From an uncultured Clostridia bacterium (GTDB lineage Bacteria > Bacillota > Peptococcia > Peptococcales > Peptococcaceae), in contig CALXSY010000003.1 in the NCBI GenBank assembly GCA_944391285.1, positions 49,389 through 113,388 on the forward strand: DNA of 64,000 nucleotides, written 5' to 3'. The first letter of the stretch is position 1, and each line of letters starts with the position of its first letter. The translations under genes and the position numbers were made by a program. The notes under the pieces are model-generated. The model was not told where the DNA came from and did no database searches. It saw only the letters and a program-made list of their open reading frames with translations. Shown piece by piece: positions 52,953 through 62,300 of this stretch.

Positions 52953-54191
52953 TTATTCCTCCTCAAACCGTTTAAAGAGCAAGGTTCCGTTATGTCCGCC
53001 AAAACCTAAGGAGTTACTCAAAGCATATTTGATATCCTTTTTACGACCCTCATTAGGCACGATGTCCAAATCACATTCCTCATCAGGCACTTGATAATTG
53101 ATCGTAGGCAGCACGAAGCCTTCTTTTAAGCTTAAAACAGTAAAGATAGCCTCCATAGCTCCGCTGGCACCCAGTAAATGTCCGGTCATGGATTTAGTAG
53201 AGCTGATGAGCAAATCTTTGGCTTTTTCGCCGAATACCTTTTTGATGGCGGCAATTTCACCTTTATCGTTTAAAGGCGTGGATGTGCCGTGAGCGTTGAT
53301 ATAATTCACCTGCTCCAAGGAAATTTGTCCGTCATTTACTGCCATGCGCATAGCATTAGCAGCGCCTTCGCCGTCGGGCTGCGGTGCAGTCATATGATAA
53401 GCATCGCAGGTAGCGCCGTAGCCGATTATTTCACCGTAAATTTTCGCTCCCCGGGCTAAAGCGTGCTCGTATTCCTCTAAAACCAAGGCACCTGCGCCTT
53501 CGCCTAAAACGAAGCCGTGGCGCTCCTTGTCAAAAGGAATTGACGCCCGCTTTAAATCCTCCGTTACTGCCAGTGCTTTCATGGCGGTAAAACCGCCGAT
53601 AGCCAAAGGAGTGACACACCCCTCAGCTCCGCCGGCAACCATTACTTCAGCATAACCGTCACGCACATAGTGGAAAGCATCGCCGATAGCATTGGTGGAG
53701 CTGGCGCAAGCGGTAACCACCGCTGTGCACATCCCCTTTAAGCCGTAAGCAATAGCAATCTGTCCCGCTGCCATATTCACAATAGACATGGGGATAAAAA
53801 AGGGCGATACTTTATCAAAGCCCCGCTCCAAGCCCCGGTTATGCTCATTTTCAATAGTTGACAGTCCGCCGATGCCGCTGGAGAAAATTACGCCCATGCG
53901 GCTCGTATCCGTATTTGCCCAATCAATTTGGCAGTCTTCCATCGCTTCTTTGGCCGCGATCATGGCTAACTGGGTAAAGCGGTCCATGCGGCGGGCTTCT
54001 TTTTTATCTAAATAATCCTCCGGATTGATTTTAACCTCACCGGCGATTTTAACTTTTTGGTTGGCAGTATCATACTGGGTGATAAATCCGATGCCGCATT
54101 TGCCCTCTTTGGCAGCCTGCCAGCTGTCCTGGACATTGTTAGCCAAAGGATTTACCGTCCCCATGCCTGTGATTACAACTCTTCTTTTCAT
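52953..54191 (-). CDS. fabF: 3-oxoacyl-ACP synthase II
   Basis: A 412-residue condensing enzyme that extends acyl-ACP with malonyl-ACP. The catalytic triad is Cys162 in [13 protein letters not shown], a histidine in [11 protein letters not shown] near 300 and another in [10 protein letters not shown] near 338. The C-terminal [11 protein letters not shown] is intact. The full length matches FabF. It begins ten bases after fabG stops, with AGGAGG as binding site, and ends two bases before fabZ. Confidence 0.96.
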   Translation of the reverse strand: MKRRVVITGMGTVNPLANNVQDSWQAAKEGKCGIGFITQYDTANQKVKIAGEVKINPEDYLDKKEARRMDRFTQLAMIAAKEAMEDCQIDWANTDTSRMGVIFSSGIGGLSTIENEHNRGLERGFDKVSPFFIPMSIVNMAAGQIAIAYGLKGMCTAVVTACASSTNAIGDAFHYVRDGYAEVMVAGGAEGCVTPLAIGGFTAMKALAVTEDLKRASIPFDKERHGFVLGEGAGALVLEEYEHALARGAKIYGEIIGYGATCDAYHMTAPQPDGEGAANAMRMAVNDGQISLEQVNYINAHGTSTPLNDKGEIAAIKKVFGEKAKDLLISSTKSMTGHLLGASGAMEAIFTVLSLKEGFVLPTINYQVPDEECDLDIVPNEGRKKDIKYALSNSLGFGGHNGTLLFKRFEEE

Positions 54192-54201
54192 CTTTTCCTC
54201 C

Positions 54202-54948
54202 TTACATCCCCATGCCGCCGTCTACACCCAGCACTACGCCGGTAATATAGCGGGCAGAATCGCTGGCCAAAAAGGCTGCTGCTTCTGCCACATCCTGAGG
54301 AGTGCCTATCTCTTTTAAAGGAATCTGCTTTTGCATTTCCTCTTTGACCTTCTCATTCAAGCAGCCGGTCATATCGGTTTCGATAAAACCCGGTGCTATA
54401 ACATTAACCGTAATCTTGCGGGCGGCTAATTCTTTGGCGGCAGACTTGCTCATGCCGATAATACCCGCTTTGGAGGCGCTGTAATTAGCCTGCCCGGCGT
54501 TGCCGTGAACACCGACAACACTGCTGATATTGACGATTCTGCCGTAGCGGGCTTTCATCATGATTTTTGCCGCTTCTCTCAGGCATAAAAACGCCCCTTT
54601 TAGGTTAGTATCCACTACCTTGGCAAAATCCTCGGCGCTCATGCGCACCAATAAACCGTCTTTGGTGATGCCGGCGTTGTTAATCAATATATCTACTTTG
54701 CCAAATTCTTCGACCACTTGGGCAAAAAGTCTTTGGCAATCGCTTTCCTCAGCTACATTTGCCTGGATGGCGACGGCTTTGGCATATTGGCTGCATTCCT
54801 CAGCCACTTCTTGGGCTCTTTGCTCGCTGCCGTTATAGTTAACTACTACATTGGCGCCTCTTTTTGCTAACTCCAAGGCTACTGCTTTGCCGATACCCCG
54901 GCTGGCGCCGGTTACTACCGCCACTTTGCCCGCTAAATTATTCTCCAT
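54202..54948 (-). CDS. fabG: 3-oxoacyl-ACP reductase
   Basis: A 248-residue short-chain dehydrogenase that reduces 3-oxoacyl-ACP with NADPH. The nucleotide site TGASRGIGKAVA lies at residues 14-25, NNAGITKDG near 90, Ser in INISSVVG near 140 and the catalytic YSASKAG near 153. The C-terminal SDSARYITGVVLGVDGGMGM is typical. Its start overlaps the end of fabD by 11 bases, indicating coupling. Confidence 0.95.
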   Translation of the reverse strand: MENNLAGKVAVVTGASRGIGKAVALELAKRGANVVVNYNGSEQRAQEVAEECSQYAKAVAIQANVAEESDCQRLFAQVVEEFGKVDILINNAGITKDGLLVRMSAEDFAKVVDTNLKGAFLCLREAAKIMMKARYGRIVNISSVVGVHGNAGQANYSASKAGIIGMSKSAAKELAARKITVNVIAPGFIETDMTGCLNEKVKEEMQKQIPLKEIGTPQDVAEAAAFLASDSARYITGVVLGVDGGMGM

Positions 54949-55870
54949 CGTTAACTCCTTTCAGCTCGCTTACAACCTTTTCTAAAGAAGCCATATCCTC
55001 TACCGCATAAGTTTTCACTGTTTTATCAATACGCTTGATAAATCCGCATAAAACCTTGCCCGGACCGATTTCTACTATAGTATCAATACCCTGCTCAAGC
55101 ATATAGCGAATACTGTCCTCAAAATAAACGCTTGACTGCACCTGCATTTCCAGCATTTGGGCAATTGATTTTTCCATCTCCAAAGGTTTAGCAGTAGTAT
55201 TAAAAATAACGGGAAATTTCATCGCTCCGAAATCTATCGTTTTAAATTTCTCTCTGAGCAAATCCCCTGCCGGCTTCATCATGCTGGTGTGAAAAGGTCC
55301 GCTGACATTGAGCTTAACAGCTCTCTTTGCCCCGCGCTCCAAGGCTAATTTGCCTGCCATCTGCACGCTTTGTTCCTCACCGGCGATTGCCAATTGTCCC
55401 GGGCAGTTGTAGTTGGCGATCTCCACCAAGCCGTATGCGGAGGCTTCTTTAACTATTTCCGCTAAGGTTTCTCTATCTAAGCCCAAGATAGCCTGCATTT
55501 CGCAGGGTTTGGTCAAACATTCCTGCATGACCTTCCCCCGATAATCAGCTAAGTCAATTACAGTTTTTTTATCAAAAACCCCGGCGGCATAAAGGGCGGA
55601 ATATTCACCTAAGCTAAGCCCTGCCGCCATCATTGGTCTAATGTCTGCCTCGTAGAGCAGATCGGTAACACCCACAGCAAAGGCTACCATGACCGGCTGG
55701 GTATTGGCAGTTTGTGCCAGTTCCTCTGCACTGGCCTCAAAAGAAAGATGCGCCAAATCCTTTTCCGCCAAGGCAAAGGTCTCACGAAAAGCAGGATAAT
55801 TTTCATAAAAATCCTTGCCCATGCCTACATATTGGCTGCCCTGACCGGCATAAACAAATGCTAATTTCAT
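54938..55870 (-). CDS. fabD: Malonyl-CoA:ACP transacylase
   Basis: A 310-residue enzyme that loads malonate on ACP. The N-terminal FVYAGQGSQYVGMG and the nucleophile Ser86 in AAGLSLGEYSAL are conserved, with the catalytic His in VSGPFHTSMM near 200. GQLAIAGE near 165 is also diagnostic. Its start and the fabK stop share one base (55870), so the genes are translationally coupled. Confidence 0.95.
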   Translation of the reverse strand: MKLAFVYAGQGSQYVGMGKDFYENYPAFRETFALAEKDLAHLSFEASAEELAQTANTQPVMVAFAVGVTDLLYEADIRPMMAAGLSLGEYSALYAAGVFDKKTVIDLADYRGKVMQECLTKPCEMQAILGLDRETLAEIVKEASAYGLVEIANYNCPGQLAIAGEEQSVQMAGKLALERGAKRAVKLNVSGPFHTSMMKPAGDLLREKFKTIDFGAMKFPVIFNTTAKPLEMEKSIAQMLEMQVQSSVYFEDSIRYMLEQGIDTIVEIGPGKVLCGFIKRIDKTVKTYAVEDMASLEKVVSELKGVNDGE

Positions 55871-56802
55871 TATTCCACCAATCCTTTTATCGTGCTGTCA
55901 CATTCCTTCATCAGCTGTTCAAAGATGCTGCGCAAAGGGCGAATCTCTTTAATCATACCGGCAACCTGTCCTGCCATCAAAGAGCCATAGTCGCAGTCGC
56001 CGTCAAAGACTGCTTTGCGCAAAGAACCCAAGGTATATACTTCCAATTCCTCTCGTCCGGCGCCTTCTTTTTCTTTTTTGAGATATTCTCTGGACATTTT
56101 GTTTTTCAAAATCCTCACCGGTGCTCCGCCGATTCTGCCGGTAACAACGGTATCGCTGTCTTTGGCTTTAATAAGCGCATTTTTGTAATTTTCGTGAATA
56201 GGGCATTCGATAGAAGATAATAAAATGGTCCCCATCTGCACGCCCACTGCTCCTAAAGCAAAGGCACAAGCCAAGCCTCTGCCGTCGCCGATACCGCCGG
56301 CAGCTACCACCGGCACATTAACCGCATCGACAACCTGCGGCACTAAAGCCAAGGTAGTCATTTCGCCGACATGACCGCCGCTTTCAGTGCCCTCAGCGAT
56401 AACCATATCAGCGCCGTACTGCACAACCCTTTGAGCCAAAGCCACTGCCGGAACAACCGGCGCTACTAATGCACCGCTGTTTTTCCATTTTTCGATGTAT
56501 TTTGCCGGATTTCCCGCTCCGGTAGTAATTAAAACGACCTGCTCCTCAGCGGCAATCTGTGCCAGTTGGTCAACTTCCGGCTGCATGAGCATAATATTTA
56601 CGCCGAAAGGCTTATCGGTCAAACTCCGGCAAAGTCTGATCTCCTGGCGAAATTTTTCCGGATTCATACCGCCGGAAGCCACAATGCCTAAACCTCCGGC
56701 ATTGCTCACCGCTGCGGCAAAAGTGCCGTTGGCGATATTGGCCATACCGCCTTGGATAATAGGAAATTCGATATTTAATATTTCATTTAAACGTTTCTGC
56801 AT
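55870..56802 (-). CDS. fabK: FMN-dependent enoyl-ACP reductase II
   Basis: A 310-residue TIM-barrel flavoprotein that reduces enoyl-ACP, in place of FabI. PIIQGGMANIANG opens the barrel, VIAEGTESGGHVGE near 140 carries the flavin-site Gly and His residues, and VPVVAAGGIGDGRG near 170 and GAVGVQMGTILLSS bind phosphate. The family overlaps with 2-nitropropane dioxygenases, but position in the operon settles the role. FabK enzymes resist triclosan. Confidence 0.93.
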   Translation of the reverse strand: MQKRLNEILNIEFPIIQGGMANIANGTFAAAVSNAGGLGIVASGGMNPEKFRQEIRLCRSLTDKPFGVNIMLMQPEVDQLAQIAAEEQVVLITTGAGNPAKYIEKWKNSGALVAPVVPAVALAQRVVQYGADMVIAEGTESGGHVGEMTTLALVPQVVDAVNVPVVAAGGIGDGRGLACAFALGAVGVQMGTILLSSIECPIHENYKNALIKAKDSDTVVTGRIGGAPVRILKNKMSREYLKKEKEGAGREELEVYTLGSLRKAVFDGDCDYGSLMAGQVAGMIKEIRPLRSIFEQLMKECDSTIKGLVE

Positions 56803-56805
56803 TTC

Positions 56806-57738
56806 TTACACCTCCCATAAAACTCCGCCCCAGGCTAAGCCTGCGCCAAAGCCGACAGAGATAATTTTATCTCCTTTGTGCAGCTTCTCTGCCTGAAGCA
56901 ATTCGCTGATGGCAATCGGAATACTGGCTGACGATGTATTGCCATATCGATCAATATTAACGAAAAATTTCTCATTTGCTTTATATTTGCGGGCAACATT
57001 TTCAATGATCCGCTGATTTGCCTGATGGCAGATAACCCAAGCTATATCGTCCATGGTCAGATTAGCCTGCGCTAAAAGCTCATCAATAGTTTTGGGCAAA
57101 ACGCTGATGGCAAATTTGAAAACCTCTTGCCCCTGCATTTGGATATAACGGTTCTCATGACCGGCTCCGCCGCAATAAAGGGTCTCAACATCGCTTTTAG
57201 TGCCCATTTGGCTGTAAAACAAACCATTTTTTCTTTTCAGCAAAACCGCTCCTGCTCCGTCACCGAACAAAATACAGCTGCTGCGGTCGGTAAAGTCCGT
57301 TACTTTGGACAATTCCTCACTGCCGATAACCAAGGCATAGCTTTCATTATCCTCCGCTAAAAGGCTTTGGGCTAATTTTACAGCATAAGCAAAGCTTGAG
57401 CAGGCTACATTGATATCAAAAGCCATGACAGACTCTCTTAGTTTGAGCTTGCCCGCCAAAATATTGGCCATAGCGGGAGTATAATAATCGCCGGTAAAGG
57501 TGGTGACGATCACCACAGCAATTTTTTGCCGGTCGATATTTGCTTGGCTAAGCGCCATCTCTGCCGCTTGATAAGCCAAATCCAAATTGCTCTCATTTTC
57601 GCACAGATGGCGGGTTTTGATGCCGGTACGCTTGCTGATCCACTCATCGTTGGTCTCCACCATTTGACTTAACATCTCGTTGGTTAAAATCTTTTGCGGC
57701 AGATAGTGCCCGGCAGCTACCAGCTCCAATCCATTCAT
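56806..57738 (-). CDS. fabH: 3-oxoacyl-ACP synthase III
   Basis: A 310-residue enzyme that starts chains by condensing acyl-CoA with malonyl-ACP. The triad is Cys113 in DINVACSSFAYAV, His in VICHQANQRI near 240 and Asn in DRYGNTSSASIP near 270. DEWISKRTGIKTRH near 32 is the usual substrate-entry motif. It begins 19 bases after accA, with TAAGGAGG upstream. Primer preference (acetyl or branched) cannot be read. Confidence 0.95.
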   Translation of the reverse strand: MNGLELVAAGHYLPQKILTNEMLSQMVETNDEWISKRTGIKTRHLCENESNLDLAYQAAEMALSQANIDRQKIAVVIVTTFTGDYYTPAMANILAGKLKLRESVMAFDINVACSSFAYAVKLAQSLLAEDNESYALVIGSEELSKVTDFTDRSSCILFGDGAGAVLLKRKNGLFYSQMGTKSDVETLYCGGAGHENRYIQMQGQEVFKFAISVLPKTIDELLAQANLTMDDIAWVICHQANQRIIENVARKYKANEKFFVNIDRYGNTSSASIPIAISELLQAEKLHKGDKIISVGFGAGLAWGGVLWEV

Positions 57739-57757
57739 TCTTTTTCCTCCTTAGGAG

Positions 57758-58684
57758 CTATTGCCCCATGCTTCTAAATTTATGATACCGCTGCTCCCTC
57801 AATTCTGCAGCGGATAATGCTCGATATTTTTCCAACTCCTGATAAATCACCGCTTCAGCCGCTTTGATTGCCGCTTTTTTATCACGGTGAGCACCGCCCA
57901 AAGGCTCCGGGATAATGGCATCAATCATGCCAAAACCCAATAAATCCTGCGCTGTCAGTTTCATGATTTCGCAGGCTTCCTTGCTGCGGGAGGCATCCTT
58001 CCACAAAATCGAAGCAAAGCCCTCCGGCGAAAGGATACAATAAATACTGTTTTCTAACATCAACACGCTGTTGGCTACTGCTAAAGCCAAAGCTCCGCCG
58101 CTGTTGCCCTCACCGATGATTACGGCGATAATCGGCACTTCCAAAGCGCTCATTTCCGCTAAATTTCTGGCTATGGCTTCGCTTTGTCCTCTGGCTTCGG
58201 CGTCAATACCCGGATAAGCACCGGGAGTATCGATTAAGGTGATAATAGGACGCTTGAATTTCTCCGCTTGTTTCATCAGGCGCAATGCCTTGCGGTAACC
58301 CTCCGGATTGGGCATGCCAAAATTGCAGCGCAGATTTTCCTCTAAGGTTTTGCCCTTTTTCTGCCCGATAACCGTTACCGGTATACCGTGAAAGAAGGCT
58401 AAGCCTCCTAAGATGCTTTCGTCCTCGCCGAAATAATGATCGCCTTTTAACTCAAAAAATTCTTCAAACATTTCTTCGATATATTCGCTGACATTGGGGC
58501 GGTCCTTATGGCGGGCGACGGCAACCTTATCTGTAGGAGACAATTTTTTCATCGCTTGCATTAGCTCTTCTTTATTGTTAATAAGCTGTCTTTCACGCAC
58601 TTTTTTGTATTCGCTGTCCTCGGCAGTTTTTAATTCTGCCAGCTCTTGCTCGATAGCTTCTATCTTCTTTTCGATTTCAATCAT
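57758..58684 (-). CDS. accA: Acetyl-CoA carboxylase carboxyltransferase, alpha subunit
   Basis: A 308-residue carboxyltransferase subunit. Conserved features: DRPNVSEYIEEMFEEFFEL near 60, GQKKGKTLEENLRCNFGMPNPEGYRKALR near 110-135, TLIDTPGAYPGIDAEARGQSE near 155 and IGEGNSGGALALA near 190, which forms the oxyanion site. It overlaps the accD stop by four bases. Works with AccD to move carboxyl from biotin to acetyl-CoA. Confidence 0.95.
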   Translation of the reverse strand: MIEIEKKIEAIEQELAELKTAEDSEYKKVRERQLINNKEELMQAMKKLSPTDKVAVARHKDRPNVSEYIEEMFEEFFELKGDHYFGEDESILGGLAFFHGIPVTVIGQKKGKTLEENLRCNFGMPNPEGYRKALRLMKQAEKFKRPIITLIDTPGAYPGIDAEARGQSEAIARNLAEMSALEVPIIAVIIGEGNSGGALALAVANSVLMLENSIYCILSPEGFASILWKDASRSKEACEIMKLTAQDLLGFGMIDAIIPEPLGGAHRDKKAAIKAAEAVIYQELEKYRALSAAELREQRYHKFRSMGQ

Positions 58685-59565
58685 TTTTCCTGCCCTCCTT
58701 GATGCAAGCGTAGCAGCAGGGATAAGGTTTTTTTCATCTCTTTGCGGGAAACGATATGATCCACAAAACCATGCTCCTGCAAATATTCCGCCAGCTGAAA
58801 GCCTTGAGGCAGCTTTTGTCCGATGGTCTGCTCAATAACCCTTTGCCCGGCAAAACCGATTAGCGCGTCCGGCTCAGCCAAGGTGATATCGCCTAAGGTG
58901 GCAAAACTGGCGCTTACTCCGCCGGTAGTGGGATGAGTAAGATAGGCGATGTAAAGTCCGCCGCTATCGCTGAAACGCTTGATGGCTTGAGCGGTTTTGA
59001 CCATTTGCATCAGCGAAAATATGCCTTCCTGCATGCGGGCGCCGCCGCTGGCGGTAAAGATGATTAAGGGCAAATGCTCTTTTTCGGCTAACTCAATTAA
59101 AAGGGTCAGCTTTTCGCCTAAAGCGGCGCTCATGCTGGCCATTAAAAAACGGCTGTCCATCACGCCGATGGCTGTTTTTATACCGTCAATAGTTCCGGTG
59201 CCGGTTACCAAAGCTTCCTTGATGCCGCATTTTTCCTCTTGCTTTTGCAGTTTTTTCTGATATCCCGGAAAGTTTAACGGGTCGTTGGAGTGCATATCTT
59301 TATTAATCTCCTTAAAGCTGTCTTTATCCAGCACCATTTCCAGGCGTTTATAAGCGCCGATGGGCTCATGATGAGAGCAATGTGGGCAAAGATAGAGGTT
59401 ATTCTGCAATTCATCTTTGGTATAGCTTTCGCCGCAGTATTTGCATTTGATAAATAAGCCTTCCGGAACTTCCTTAATCGGCTCTTCCTCTGTTTCCATT
59501 CCTTGCAGGCGCAGTTCTTTAAAAGCAAAAATTAAATCTCTTTTTTCTTTAAAGGCATTTTCCAT
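58681..59565 (-). CDS. accD: Acetyl-CoA carboxylase carboxyltransferase, beta subunit
   Basis: A 294-residue subunit. An N-terminal zinc ribbon (CKYC near residue 37 and CPHC near 56) is followed by the crotonase-like domain: FTASGGARMQEG near 165, SFATLGDITLAEPDALIGFAGQRVIEQT near 225. The full length is usual. An extra 20-residue N-terminus ahead of the zinc ribbon is common in Clostridia. The 3' end overlaps accA, indicating coupled synthesis of the two subunits. Confidence 0.95.
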   Translation of the reverse strand: MENAFKEKRDLIFAFKELRLQGMETEEEPIKEVPEGLFIKCKYCGESYTKDELQNNLYLCPHCSHHEPIGAYKRLEMVLDKDSFKEINKDMHSNDPLNFPGYQKKLQKQEEKCGIKEALVTGTGTIDGIKTAIGVMDSRFLMASMSAALGEKLTLLIELAEKEHLPLIIFTASGGARMQEGIFSLMQMVKTAQAIKRFSDSGGLYIAYLTHPTTGGVSASFATLGDITLAEPDALIGFAGQRVIEQTIGQKLPQGFQLAEYLQEHGFVDHIVSRKEMKKTLSLLLRLHQGGQEK

Positions 59566-59586
59566 AATAAATCCTTTCCGGCGAGA

Positions 59587-60954
59587 TTAATAACGGTTTT
59601 CCCAACTTAAAATCTTCTCCAGATTTTTATCTAAAAAGCCCGTATCATATATACCCCGCACAAAATCTTTATGGTGCATAATTAAATAATTCAAATTAGC
59701 GGTCGTCTCAACTCCGCTGATAACTAATTCTTCCAAGGCTCTTCTCATCTTGCGGATAGCATCCAAACGAGTCGGCGCATGCACGATTATCTTTGCCAGC
59801 ATAGAATCATAAAAGGGCGGAATTTCATAACCGTTATATAACGCCGAATCCACCCGCACACCGTTGCCGGCAGGGAAATGCAAAAAGTTGATTTTGCCCG
59901 GTGAGGGACGAAAATCTTCTTTAGGATTTTCTGCATTGATCCGGCACTCGATAGCCCAGCCCTTTAACTGGACATCTTCCTGCTTAATATTTAACGGCAG
60001 TCCGCAGGCAATCAAGATCTGCTGGCGGATAAGATCAATACCGCTGAGCATTTCCGTCACCGTATGCTCTACCTGAATACGAGTATTCATCTCGATGAAG
60101 TAATAATTATTATCCCTATCTACCACAAACTCGATAGTGCCGGCACTGTAATAGCCTGCCGCCTTGGCTGCTTTGATAGCATCGGCGCCCATTTTTTCTC
60201 TGAGCTCCGGGGATAATATTTTGCACGGCGATTCCTCAATCAGCTTTTGGTTGCGTCTTTGCACCGAGCAGTCTCTTTCGCCTAAGTGAATGGTATGCCC
60301 AAACTTATCGGCTAAGATTTGAAATTCGATATGCTTGGGGTTTATGATCAGTTTTTCCAGATAAACTGTTCCATCGCCAAAGCAGGCTTCGGCTTCCATT
60401 TTGGCTGCCATAAAAGCCTGGGCGAAATCCTTATCCTCATAAACTCTGCGCATGCCTCGTCCCCCGCCGCCCATGGCGGCTTTGATTAAAACGGGATAAC
60501 CTATTTTTTGTGCCAGCTTTTGCGCTTCATGCACATCTTCGATAGCGCCGTTAGAGCCGGGCACTACCGGCACATTGTTTGCCCGCATCAAGGCTACTGC
60601 CTTAGATTTATCCCCCATCATCTCGATAGTCTTATAATCGGGACCTATGAAGATAAGCCCGCACTCTTCACAAAGCCGGGCAAAATGAGCATTTTCAGAT
60701 AAAAAACCAAATCCAGGGTGAATAGCATCGCAGTTGGTTTGCAAAGCTGCCGCCAGAATATTCTTGGTATTCAAATAACTGTCGCTGCTTTTGGCAGGTC
60801 CGATGCAAACTGCTTTGGTAGCTAACTGCACATGGAGAGCATCTTTATCCGCCGTAGAATACACCGCTACCGACTCAATGCCTAACTCCCGGCAGCAGCG
60901 AATAATTCTGACTGCAATCTCTCCCCGGTTGGCAACTAATATTCTTCGAAACAT
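59587..60954 (-). CDS. accC: Biotin carboxylase
   Basis: A 455-residue ATP-grasp enzyme that carboxylates biotin on AccB. MFRRILVANRGEIAVRIIR at the start, KAAMGGGGRGMRRV near 160 (glycine-rich ATP loop), EFQILADKFGHTIHLGERDCSVQRRNQKLIEE near 215-240 and EMNTRIQVEHTVTE near 290 are all intact. Start lies six bases after accB, with TCAAAATG context and AAGGGTAGG upstream. Confidence 0.95.
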   Translation of the reverse strand: MFRRILVANRGEIAVRIIRCCRELGIESVAVYSTADKDALHVQLATKAVCIGPAKSSDSYLNTKNILAAALQTNCDAIHPGFGFLSENAHFARLCEECGLIFIGPDYKTIEMMGDKSKAVALMRANNVPVVPGSNGAIEDVHEAQKLAQKIGYPVLIKAAMGGGGRGMRRVYEDKDFAQAFMAAKMEAEACFGDGTVYLEKLIINPKHIEFQILADKFGHTIHLGERDCSVQRRNQKLIEESPCKILSPELREKMGADAIKAAKAAGYYSAGTIEFVVDRDNNYYFIEMNTRIQVEHTVTEMLSGIDLIRQQILIACGLPLNIKQEDVQLKGWAIECRINAENPKEDFRPSPGKINFLHFPAGNGVRVDSALYNGYEIPPFYDSMLAKIIVHAPTRLDAIRKMRRALEELVISGVETTANLNYLIMHHKDFVRGIYDTGFLDKNLEKILSWENRY

Positions 60955-60960
60955 TTTGAC

Positions 60961-61398
60961 CTACCCTTTCTTGACCTTAAATAAGGGGGCGTCATAGCCG
61001 ACCTGCGCTCCGTCGCTTACCAAGCATTCCTCTATCACGCAGTCAAAGGGCGCCGGAACCTCGCTGAACATTTTCATGGCTTCCAACAAGCACACTGTCT
61101 GTCCTTTAGCCACCTTTTGCCCAGGTTTAACAAAAGCTTCTGCCTCCGGCGAAGATGCCTGATAAAAAGTTCCTACCAAAGGAGCGGTGATGTATTCAGC
61201 CTTTTCCTCCGGGGCTTTAACCGTTTCTGCCGGCTGCACTGCTATAGGAGCAGCTGCTTGGAGCTGAACCGGAGCCACTGCCGCACTTTGCACCTCTTTT
61301 GATAATTTCAGGCTGAAATCCTGGCAGGAAAAATCCATTTTTGTGATGGAGGAATTAATAAATTTCTCCATCAAATCCATAACCTTGATTTCTTCCAT
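60961..61398 (-). CDS. accB: Biotin carboxyl carrier protein
   Basis: A 145-residue carrier. An N-terminal helical segment (residues 1-40) and an Ala/Pro-rich linker (VAPVQLQAAAPIAVQPAE) precede the biotinyl domain, with biotin on Lys109 in LLEAMKMFSEV. The start is ATG at 61396-61398 after AAGGTGCG; it overlaps the acpP stop by one codon position rather than using an earlier in-frame ATG at 61431 inside acpP. Confidence 0.93.
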   Translation of the reverse strand: MEEIKVMDLMEKFINSSITKMDFSCQDFSLKLSKEVQSAAVAPVQLQAAAPIAVQPAETVKAPEEKAEYITAPLVGTFYQASSPEAEAFVKPGQKVAKGQTVCLLEAMKMFSEVPAPFDCVIEECLVSDGAQVGYDAPLFKVKKG

Positions 61399-61399
61399 C

Positions 61400-61633
61400 T
61401 TACGCACCTTTTTTCTCATCAATGTAGCCAACGATATCAGCGATGGTTTTTAAATTAACCAGCTCTTCGTCGGAAATACTGATGCCAAACTCGGTTTCAA
61501 TTGCCATATTGAGCTCTACGATATCCAGAGAGTCAGCATTTAAATCCTCGGCAATGTTGGTTTCCATAGTAACCTCATCAGCATCGCATTGCAAAGTTTC
61601 CACCACGATATTTTTTACAGTTTCAAAAGTCAT
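61400..61633 (-). CDS. acpP: Acyl carrier protein
   Basis: A 77-residue acidic four-helix carrier. The 4'-phosphopantetheine is attached to Ser35 in LNADSLDIVELNM. Typical length. It is the first gene of the operon, preceded by TAGGAGGAAC and by a leader with repeated operator half-sites. Its leading position means it is expressed most. Confidence 0.96.
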   Translation of the reverse strand: MTFETVKNIVVETLQCDADEVTMETNIAEDLNADSLDIVELNMAIETEFGISISDEELVNLKTIADIVGYIDEKKGA

Positions 61634-61674
61634 TTTCAGTTCCTCCTAAAATTAATTCCAATTTTTTAAGTAAT

Positions 61675-61747
61675 TTAGTTAAAAAATTTTAGTTAAATTT
61701 CTTTAACTAACTTTTTTATATTCTACCAAAATTTTCGGCGTTGTCAA
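61675..61747 (-). promoter_or_regulatory. Promoter and repeated operator of the fatty-acid operon
   Basis: On the minus strand TTGACA (61742-61747) and TAGAAT (61720-61725) are 16 bases apart. Just downstream of the expected start, TTAGTTAAA occurs at 61675-61683 and 61689-61697, and its inverse TTTAACTAA at 61702-61710; the last two form a perfect dyad with a four-base centre. A further degenerate inverse copy lies at 61666-61674. The layout is that of a roadblock operator for a dimeric repressor, most simply the MarR protein at the operon end. Confidence 0.75.
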
Positions 61748-61820
61748 GCCGATTAAAAAAATAGTAACTTTTTCTTAACTTATTTTTTGCTCTTTCCCCT
61801 TTTTCTTGTTTTTTCAGACC

Positions 61821-61858
61821 AAAAACCTCCATTACCGCATTTTAAGCAATAATGGAGG
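61821..61858 (-). terminator. Intrinsic terminator of the symporter/MarR operon
   Basis: CCTCCATTA pairs with TAATGGAGG, extended inside by GC/GC pairs, and on the minus strand is followed by five T. Confidence 0.85.
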
Positions 61859-61874
61859 CTAAAAGGGCTTTTAT

Positions 61875-62300
61875 TTAGTTAAAATTTTCCCACACAAGCA
61901 AAAGCAAGCGCCGAAATTCCCTTATTTCTTCCTCGCTCATGCCTTGATACTGCCTTTCATAGAGCTTTGCCGAAGCTTGGGCAAAAATATCCTTCAAGCT
62001 CTCTCCTTTAGCAGTCAATGACACCAGAGTTGTGCGTCGATCCTTTGGTGCTTTTTCACACTGCACATAACCCATCTCAAGCAGCTTTTTCACCAAGGTG
62101 GTCACCGTTTGGGGAGTTTTGCCGATTCTTTCTGCTAAATCATTCATCGTCAAAGCCTTGCCGTTAAAAAGTGCCACCATAATCGAGCCATGGGACGGCA
62201 CTATGCCTTCAATGCCGGATTTTTTTACTTCTTCCATGATAACTTCATTCATTCCCTGATGAATGCGGGAAATCAAACTCAAAGTATTATCTGCTTTCAT
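61875..62300 (-). CDS. MarR-family regulator of the symporter operon
   Basis: A 141-residue MarR protein. The winged helix is LTMNDLAERIGKTPQTVTTLVKKLLEMGYV with the wing KAPKDRRTTLVSLTAKG, the classical MarR signature. ATG at 62298-62300 follows AGGTG with nine-base spacing and lies 14 bases inside the end of the symporter gene. A longer frame to 62366 overlaps it more and has no binding site. Co-transcription with the symporter and the dyad in their promoter suggest autoregulation with ligand-dependent induction. Confidence 0.85.
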   Translation of the reverse strand: MKADNTLSLISRIHQGMNEVIMEEVKKSGIEGIVPSHGSIMVALFNGKALTMNDLAERIGKTPQTVTTLVKKLLEMGYVQCEKAPKDRRTTLVSLTAKGESLKDIFAQASAKLYERQYQGMSEEEIREFRRLLLLVWENFN

